A stretch of DNA of 64,000 nucleotides, from assembly GCF_017308985.1 (NCBI RefSeq), contig NZ_JADWPE010000003.1, forward strand, positions 62,001 to 126,000. The letters are read 5' to 3'. Below, piece by piece: positions 58,701-64,000 of the stretch. Every line of letters begins with the position of its first letter. Position 1 is the stretch's first letter. Below the pieces are notes generated by a model. It saw only the letters and a list, made by a program, of their open reading frames with translations. It was not told the DNA's origin and made no database searches. The DNA comes from Lysobacter changpingensis (GTDB lineage: Bacteria; Pseudomonadota; Gammaproteobacteria; Xanthomonadales; Xanthomonadaceae). Both the position numbers and the translations under genes were made by a program.

Positions 58701-60309
58701 GCGGCTCCTGCCGTGCGTGCTCGCGCAGGATGCGCACGATTTCCGCCACCGCGGCCGGGCGCTCGTGCACGCGGTGGCCGGATTCGACGACCAGCGACGA
58801 GGCGGCGCCCGGCAGCATCGCGCTTTCCAGCGGCACGACGCCGTCGGATGGCCGATGACGTCCCGGCTGCACGCCGGCGATCGTGTGGTAGGGAAAACCC
58901 GGAGGCGGCATCAGCGATTCAGCCGCGCGACGCACGGGTTGTTCGGATCGCAGCGTGGTGATGCTGTTGATCCAGCCTTCGAGGAACACCGGCAGCAGTT
59001 CGGGACGGATCGCGTGCGGATTGCGCCCGGCGATGCGACGCAGGGCGTGTACCTCGTTCGTGCGGCGGCCGACGACGTCGCCGGTGAGACGCCCCAGTAC
59101 GCCCGCCGCGCTCGGGCTGCCCCGGTGCGGTGCCGCGAGGAAGATGGCGCGCGCGATACCCGCGTAGGGCACGAAGTGGAAGATGCGGTCGATGAGTGCC
59201 CGGTCCTCGTCGTCGGCATCGAGCATCGCCGACGGAACGAGGAACGCCGCGTTCCACAGCGCGTCGCCGCTGTCCGCGCATAACAGCCGCGCGACGACAC
59301 CGCCGAGGCTGTGGCCGAGCAGCACGGTTCGCGAGGACGCCCTGGCATCGCCATCGGGATCGAGCAGGGCCCATGCATCGTCGAGGTAACGCTGCACGTG
59401 CAGTCGCGCGACCAGCAACGGCACGTCGGTCCGGTAGACGACCTGCCAGACCTGGAAGCGCTCGCGCAGGTCCGTTTCGCCCCACACGGCATTGGACACG
59501 CGCGACCAGATCAGCGGATTGCTGCCGAGCCCGTGGATCATCACCAGCGGGCATTTGCGCGCGTCGTAGTCTTCGAGCAGGTACAGGCCGGCGCGGCGTC
59601 CGATCTCCTTTCCGCCCACCAGCCCCCACAGTCCACGACGTTCGAGTTTCGATACCTCCATCGCCCACGCATACGCGGCGGAAGTGTCGCGGGCGAGCGG
59701 CAGGCGGTGCGCTCCGATGACGACCTCGTCCAGCGGCCCGGGATCGGCCAGCACCAGCGTCGGCGTCGTGTCCTGCGATTGCGCATCCGGCTCGATCCAG
59801 GCGGTGAGGTTCCGGAAGGCGCCGGAATGCGGCAGCAATCGCGACGCCGTCGAAGCCGCGTTCAACGACGCCAGCGCCGCCAGCGCGACGCCGAACCCGG
59901 GCCGGCTGTAGCGGCGGCCGTCGAAGGCGTCCATCGGAACGTCGCGGGCGAGCCGCATGCGCAGGGGAGGGGGCAAGGTCGTCGACACATTGCGGAACTC
60001 GACCTGCACGTCGACGCCGTCCATATGCAGCCGGCCGACGCACCAGCCGCCGGCATGCCGGCGCAGCAACAGGGCGATCGCCTCGTTCGCGGCGCGGTTC
60101 GCCAATGCGACGGTGGCCTCGACGTCATCGCCGCGGCCGATGGCGAGGGCGCGCCAGGCCTCGACCGCGCAGTGCAGCCACGCGCGCAACGGCTCGTCGG
60201 CTCCGGGTGCCTGCATCGCCCATGCACGGGCGGAATCCAGCGCGTGGGCGGACGCGGGCTGCGGCGTCGATGCGCCTTTCGAGTCCCCGGATCGCGGCGG
60301 CGTGGTCAC
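58687..60309 (-). CDS. Large alpha/beta hydrolase (esterase/lipase-like)
   Basis: A protein of 540 residues. The C-terminal 300 residues hold an alpha/beta hydrolase: VMIHGLGSNPLIWS at about 257, the nucleophile elbow LLGHSLGGVVARL with Ser335, Asp in RPSDGVVPLESAM at about 488, and His in VESGHRVHERP at about 513. The N-terminal 240 residues are not part of the fold and show no membrane helix or signal peptide. The segment FLAAPHRGSPSA (about 396) is common to lipase/triacylglycerol hydrolases of this type. It is the downstream neighbour of a phospholipase D/cardiolipin-synthase-like gene in the same direction, 15 bases apart, which supports a role in lipid metabolism. Confidence 0.85.
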   Translation of the reverse strand: MTTPPRSGDSKGASTPQPASAHALDSARAWAMQAPGADEPLRAWLHCAVEAWRALAIGRGDDVEATVALANRAANEAIALLLRRHAGGWCVGRLHMDGVDVQVEFRNVSTTLPPPLRMRLARDVPMDAFDGRRYSRPGFGVALAALASLNAASTASRLLPHSGAFRNLTAWIEPDAQSQDTTPTLVLADPGPLDEVVIGAHRLPLARDTSAAYAWAMEVSKLERRGLWGLVGGKEIGRRAGLYLLEDYDARKCPLVMIHGLGSNPLIWSRVSNAVWGETDLRERFQVWQVVYRTDVPLLVARLHVQRYLDDAWALLDPDGDARASSRTVLLGHSLGGVVARLLCADSGDALWNAAFLVPSAMLDADDEDRALIDRIFHFVPYAGIARAIFLAAPHRGSPSAAGVLGRLTGDVVGRRTNEVHALRRIAGRNPHAIRPELLPVFLEGWINSITTLRSEQPVRRAAESLMPPPGFPYHTIAGVQPGRHRPSDGVVPLESAMLPGAASSLVVESGHRVHERPAAVAEIVRILREHARQEPLTVR

Positions 60310-60324
60310 GGCATGCGAGGCCGA

Positions 60325-61890
60325 CTACAGGTGCGGCTCGACCGGCAACCAGCCGACCATCCGAACCACCGCGCGCGGCCAGGGGCCCACGTCGGGTTCG
60401 TGCGTCATCACCACCGGTGGCGTGTGCGTGCCATCCAGCCAGCGGAGCGCGCCGTCCTTGTTCCGGTAGACCCGGTAGCTGAGCGAGGGCGTCGTCAGGC
60501 GCAGATACTCCGAGCGCAGTTGCGCGGCGAGCACCGGATCGTCGAACAGCACGCCCATTTCCGTGTTGAGGTCCTTCGACCGCGGATCGACGTTGAACGA
60601 GCCGACGAAGCCGCGCGTGTCGTCCAGCACGAAGGCCTTGGTGTGGAGGCTCGCGCCTTCGCGATGCGTCTGCGCGCCCGGTTTCGTCATCGCGTACGGA
60701 CGCAGCTCGTGCAGCCGCACACCGTGTTCGAGCAGGCGAGGCCGGTACTTCGCGTATCCGCTGTGGACCGCATGCACATCGGTGGCGGCAAGCGAGTTGG
60801 TGACCACGCCGACGTGGACGCCGCGCCGCGTCAGTTCGGCGAGCCGTGCGGTGCCGTCCTCGCCGGGAATGAAGTAGGGGGAGATCACCAGCGCCTTCGT
60901 GCGCGCGCCGGAGATCATCGGCGCCAGGCGCCCGACCAGCCACTGCCGGCGATCGCCGCTCCATTTGAGCGGTGGATCGGCGACGACCTCGATGCGCGGC
61001 GTCCAGTGCGGGGCGATCGCGTCGCGGTAGTAGTTGCCGATCAGCTGCGACGCGGCGACACGGTCGAGGTAGGCCCTGGCCGGCTCGCCCCTGGCGTCGT
61101 CGCGCACGCGTGCCAGCACCGCGCGCAGCGCGTCCGGCGCCCGCTTGCCGAGGAAGGAGATCGGCACTGCCGCGTCGCTGTTCCAATAGCGATCGAACAC
61201 GCCGCTGGCCTGCTGCGCGGCAGGTCCGAACAGCAGCAGGTCCAGGTCGCGGAAGTTCGTCTGCGCGCCCGCCTCGAAATACCGGTCGCCGATGTTGCGT
61301 CCGCCGACGATTGCGATGCGGCCGTCGGCGATCCATGCCTTGTTGTGCATCCGGTGATTGATGCGTACCAGCCGGCGCAGGAATTCGAGCGCCCGCGCCA
61401 CGCCATCGCGATGGCTGAACGGGTTGTACACGCGCAGCTCGATGTTCGGATGTGCATCCATCGCGAGCAGATGCGGGTCGAGCCCGTAGGCGTTCATGTC
61501 GTCGAGCAGGATGCGCACGCGCACGCCGCGTTCGGCCGCGCCGAGCACCTCGCTCGCCAGGAGCCGCCCGGTGAGGTCGTTGTGCCAGATGAAGTACTGA
61601 AGGTCGAGGCTGCGTCCGGCCCGTCGCGCGGAAATCGTGCGGGCGGCGAAGGCGTCGAGGCCGTCGGTCAGGAACACCGCGCCCGTGCTGCCCGGATTCG
61701 CCGCAAGCAGCGGAGCGAGTTCGCGATCGATCTCCGTCTGGTCGGGCTGCAGGGGCATGGCGTACTTGGGAATGCCGGACGGGGGCGGGGCAGGGCGGTT
61801 CGTCATCAGCACGGCGAGGGCGAACGCGGCGAGCAGCAGGGCGATGCCCGCCAGCAGCCCGACGACGATCCGCTTCGCCACGCGCCGCAT
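60325..61890 (-). CDS. Phospholipase D/cardiolipin-synthase-like enzyme (ClsC type)
   Basis: A protein of 521 residues with an N-terminal membrane anchor (about 8-29, VVGLLAGIALLLAAFALAVL). It has two HKD motifs. The first is His182-x-Lys184-x4-Asp189 (HRMHNKAWIADGRIAIVGGR). The second is His416-x-Lys418-x4-Asp423 (ASLHTKAFVLDDTRGFVGSF). This two-HKD layout and the segment LDLQYFIWHNDLTGRL (about 95-110) fit ClsC-type cardiolipin synthases, which transfer phosphatidyl groups between phospholipids. Both catalytic motifs are intact. It is co-oriented with the esterase gene downstream and lies 29 bases after the acyl-CoA dehydrogenase gene, suggesting a lipid operon. Confidence 0.9.
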   Translation of the reverse strand: MRRVAKRIVVGLLAGIALLLAAFALAVLMTNRPAPPPSGIPKYAMPLQPDQTEIDRELAPLLAANPGSTGAVFLTDGLDAFAARTISARRAGRSLDLQYFIWHNDLTGRLLASEVLGAAERGVRVRILLDDMNAYGLDPHLLAMDAHPNIELRVYNPFSHRDGVARALEFLRRLVRINHRMHNKAWIADGRIAIVGGRNIGDRYFEAGAQTNFRDLDLLLFGPAAQQASGVFDRYWNSDAAVPISFLGKRAPDALRAVLARVRDDARGEPARAYLDRVAASQLIGNYYRDAIAPHWTPRIEVVADPPLKWSGDRRQWLVGRLAPMISGARTKALVISPYFIPGEDGTARLAELTRRGVHVGVVTNSLAATDVHAVHSGYAKYRPRLLEHGVRLHELRPYAMTKPGAQTHREGASLHTKAFVLDDTRGFVGSFNVDPRSKDLNTEMGVLFDDPVLAAQLRSEYLRLTTPSLSYRVYRNKDGALRWLDGTHTPPVVMTHEPDVGPWPRAVVRMVGWLPVEPHL

Positions 61891-61919
61891 CGCAACCTCG
61901 ATGGCCGCGCGAACGTCGC

Positions 61920-63134
61920 CTAGACGAAAGCGCTGAAGCCCGTGATCGCCCGGCCCACGATGAGCGCGTTCATCTCGCGCGTGCCCTCGTAGGAGTACAG
62001 CGCTTCGGCGTCGGCGACGAAACGGCCCACCTGCTGGTCGAGCAGGATGCCGTTACCGCCCAGCAGTTCGCGCGCCCAGCCCACGGTCTCGCGCATGCGC
62101 ACGGTGCACACGCCCTTGGCGAGCGCGGCGTGTTCGTCGCGCATCAGGCCCTGGTCCTGCATCTGCGACAGGCGTACGCAGACCGCCTGCGTGGAAGTGA
62201 TGTTGCACAGCATGCGGAACAGGAGGTCCTGCACGAGCTGGAAGCTCGCGATCGGCTTGCCGAACTGCATGCGACGCTGCGCGTAGCGCAGCGCGTATTC
62301 GTAGGCGCCGCGTGCGCAGCCCACCGATTCCCAGGCGACGCCGGCACGCGTCGCGGCCAGCACGCGCGCGGTGTCCCTGAACGAATGCGCTTCCTGCAGG
62401 CGGTTGGACTCCGGCACGCGGCAATCCTCCAGCGTGATCAGCCCGTTCTGCACGACCCGCAACGCCATCTTGTGCAGGATCTTCTCGACGTGGAAGCCGG
62501 GCGAGCGGTTCTCGACGATGAAACCTTTCACCTGTCCGTCGTCGAGGTCGCGCGCCCACACGATCGTGATGTCGCCCCACGTCGCGTTGCCGATCCACTT
62601 CTTCTGGCCGTTGAGGACCCAGGTGTCGCCGTCGCGCCGCGCCGTGGTGGTGAGCCCGCCGGCCGCGCCGGAACCGACCTCGGGTTCGGTCAGCCCGAAC
62701 GATCCGATGGTCTCCATCCGCGCCATCGGCGGCAGCCATCGCTCTTTCTGCTCGTGCGAGCCGCACAGGTAGATGGAGCCCATCGCCAGGCCGCTGTGCA
62801 CGCCGAAGAAGGTCGCGATGGACGAATCCACGCGTGCGATCTCCATCGTGACGAAGCCCAGCGATGTCGTCGTGCCGCCGGGGCAGCCGTAGCCCTGGTA
62901 GGGAATCCCGCTGATGCGCAGCGCCTTCAGTCCGGGCAGCAGCTGGAACGGAAACTCGTCGCGCTCCCAGAAGTCGGAAATCACCGGCTGGACGTCCTGT
63001 TCCATGAACGCCCGTACCTTCAGGCGCAGCGCGTTCTCCTCTTCCGACAACAGGCCGGAGAACCCGTAGAAGTCGCCGTCCGCCTCTGGCAGTCGGACCT
63101 GCGTGGCAAGCGCCGGAGCGTCGTGGCGATTCAT
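61920..63134 (-). CDS. Acyl-CoA dehydrogenase (glutaryl-CoA dehydrogenase-like)
   Basis: A protein of 404 residues from the ATG at 63134, with AGGAGGA about 6 bases upstream. It has the usual three-domain layout. The N-terminal helical part includes YQGYGCPGGTTTSLGFVTME; the FAD-binding beta domain includes SFGLTEPEVGSGAAGG and WVLNGQKKWIGNATWGD; the C-terminal helices include RMQFGKPIASFQLVQD. SYEGTREMNALIVGRAITG near residue 385 holds the catalytic-base Glu at the position used by glutaryl-CoA dehydrogenase, which oxidises and decarboxylates glutaryl-CoA to crotonyl-CoA. It is preceded by a TetR regulator in the same direction, 102 bases away, probably controlling it. Confidence 0.93.
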   Translation of the reverse strand: MNRHDAPALATQVRLPEADGDFYGFSGLLSEEENALRLKVRAFMEQDVQPVISDFWERDEFPFQLLPGLKALRISGIPYQGYGCPGGTTTSLGFVTMEIARVDSSIATFFGVHSGLAMGSIYLCGSHEQKERWLPPMARMETIGSFGLTEPEVGSGAAGGLTTTARRDGDTWVLNGQKKWIGNATWGDITIVWARDLDDGQVKGFIVENRSPGFHVEKILHKMALRVVQNGLITLEDCRVPESNRLQEAHSFRDTARVLAATRAGVAWESVGCARGAYEYALRYAQRRMQFGKPIASFQLVQDLLFRMLCNITSTQAVCVRLSQMQDQGLMRDEHAALAKGVCTVRMRETVGWARELLGGNGILLDQQVGRFVADAEALYSYEGTREMNALIVGRAITGFSAFV

Positions 63135-63236
63135 CGGATGTCCTCCTGTTTCCCGTGCAGCTGCACCGCACACCTGCGATCGCTGCATTGAGGCGATGCT
63201 AGTCGTGCGATGAAACGCGAAGTAGCGGCGCGATCG

Positions 63237-64000
63237 TCAACAGCCTGTTTCCCTGCATGCCCCAAAACGAGGCGGCTCGCGCATGCGCTCCCCGGCCGCG
63301 GCGTGACTACCGGCGGGGCTGGACTCCCAGGCGTGGCGAATACGCCCGGAGGCCTGCTCCCAGGTGAGTCCGGTGCAGCCTGCGTAGTCGCTCCAGAGCG
63401 TTTCGGCCAGGCCCGCGACGGCTTCCCAGTCGTCACCGCGCGCGAGTTCACGCACCGAGGCGCCGATCTCACGGATCAGGCCCCGCGCGGGCAGGTCGGC
63501 CGGGTCGGGCGCTTGCGTCGGCGGGGGCGTGCCTGCCATGGGTGTCGGGCGATGAACGCCGTGGAGGAACGCGTCGACGACGCACGCGACGTGATCGCGG
63601 ATCTCGCTGTGGGACGGAGACTCGCGCAGGCCGAGCACGACTTCCAGATGCAGGTCCCCCCTGAGCATCGCGATGAACCGTCGAGCCGCGAGTGCGCAAT
63701 CGTCCACGTCGATCTCGCCGCGCCATCTTGCGGCAGCCAGCAGCTTGCGCGTTTTCTCGATCGCCTGTTCCGGCGCCGCCGACCGGTACGCTCCCGCGAC
63801 GCCGGGATCGCGCACGCCTTCGGCGATGGCTGCTCGATGGAGCCCGATGCCGGATCGCGACGTCATCGTGGCGACGACCGCGGTTCCAAGGTGCAGCAGC
63901 GTGTCCCGCAGCGTGGCCCCGCGCAGCTTCGGCATCCAGGCCAGTGCGGTGCGCGAATGCCGCTGCGATTCCGACGACACGTGCCGACGCAGGAATCCCG
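63237..64000 (-). CDS. TetR-family regulator, N-terminus cut by the window edge, with C-terminal extension
   Basis: About 254 residues are visible; the reading frame is open to the end of the window, so the DNA-binding helix-turn-helix lies outside. The visible part looks like the ligand-binding C-terminal domain of AefR/AcrR-type TetR regulators (IGLHRAAIAEGVRDPGVAGA, RKLLAAARWRGEIDVDD, FIAMLRGDLHLEVVLGL). From about residue 150 of the visible part, after HRPTPMAGTPPPTQAPDPAD, it continues for about 100 more residues (LIREIGASVRELARGDDWEA and LSDYAGCTGLTWE-like text). Such an extra tail is unusual for the family. The neighbour downstream is an acyl-CoA dehydrogenase, a plausible target. Confidence 0.75.
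   Translation of the reverse strand, partial: GFLRRHVSSESQRHSRTALAWMPKLRGATLRDTLLHLGTAVVATMTSRSGIGLHRAAIAEGVRDPGVAGAYRSAAPEQAIEKTRKLLAAARWRGEIDVDDCALAARRFIAMLRGDLHLEVVLGLRESPSHSEIRDHVACVVDAFLHGVHRPTPMAGTPPPTQAPDPADLPARGLIREIGASVRELARGDDWEAVAGLAETLWSDYAGCTGLTWEQASGRIRHAWESSPAGSHAAAGERMREPPRFGACRETGC

Noticed and set aside
1-64000. CRISPR array, insertion sequences, prophage genes, tRNA or rRNA genes
   Set aside because: No regularly spaced repeats, transposase or integrase proteins, cloverleaf-like sequences or rRNA-like stretches were seen in the window.

Overview
The window is very GC-rich and densely coded. Its gene content (TonB-dependent receptors with an STN domain, FecI/FecR pairs, SapC-like and CehA/McbA-like proteins, two-partner secretion, an ECF41-type sigma factor) points to a gammaproteobacterium of the Xanthomonadaceae, most like Lysobacter or a close relative. 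That assignment is inferred from gene content and composition, not from an rRNA or marker gene. I saw no rRNA, tRNA, CRISPR array, insertion sequence or prophage.

Layout. (1) 1-8.8 kb: the end of a TorF-like outer-membrane protein, then kdpF-A-B-C and the kdpD-kdpE two-component pair, which together make an inducible high-affinity potassium uptake system. (2) 9.0-13.8 kb: a sigma factor/FecR/TonB-dependent receptor set, a classical cell-surface signalling unit. It is followed by a periplasmic PHP-type metallohydrolase, a small secreted protein on the other strand and a SapC-family protein. (3) 16.7-37.9 kb: the most unusual region. A soluble STN + TonB-C-like protein, an ECF sigma factor and a Tat-anchored FecR precede a 3,908-residue filamentous-haemagglutinin-like exoprotein. 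After it come a small TonB-C-like protein, a ShlB/FhaC transporter, an ExbB carrying a DUF2341/LamG-like extracytoplasmic domain, ExbD, TonB and a large porin. All genes are on one strand and many stop/start codons overlap. It reads as a two-partner secretion system packed together with its own proton-motive-force motor and its own signalling module. (4) 38.0-40.7 kb: a lone Phd/YefM-like antitoxin, a PstS-like secreted protein and a convergent cysteine-rich secreted protein sharing a bidirectional terminator. (5) 40.9-54.9 kb: a stress/redox block. It has the remnant of a histidine kinase, two NAD-binding epimerase-like proteins, an alpha/beta hydrolase, an SDR, an ECF41-type sigma factor, two periplasmic cupins, a carboxymuconolactone-decarboxylase-like protein, an orphan sigma-region-4 protein, two paralogous LysR regulators, a bestrophin-like channel, an Ohr/OsmC peroxidase, a solitary cytochrome b and a DoxX-like protein. 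(6) 55.0-58.7 kb: a beta-propeller/Y_Y_Y sensor kinase and its LuxR-type response regulator. (7) 58.7-64.0 kb: minus-strand lipid-related genes, namely a large esterase, a phospholipase D/cardiolipin-synthase-like enzyme, an acyl-CoA dehydrogenase and a TetR regulator cut by the window edge.

How the genes work together. Region 1 is a textbook operon. Region 2 and the head of region 3 are two independent ECF sigma/FecR circuits within 11 kb. The first has the expected receptor. The second has no TonB-dependent receptor, and a soluble STN protein stands where one is expected. Region 5 fits the known association of ECF41 sigma factors with carboxymuconolactone decarboxylases, oxidoreductases and epimerases; a sequence resembling the ECF41 promoter lies in front of the orphan region-4 gene. 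All functions are inferred from sequence motifs read by eye, with no database search.
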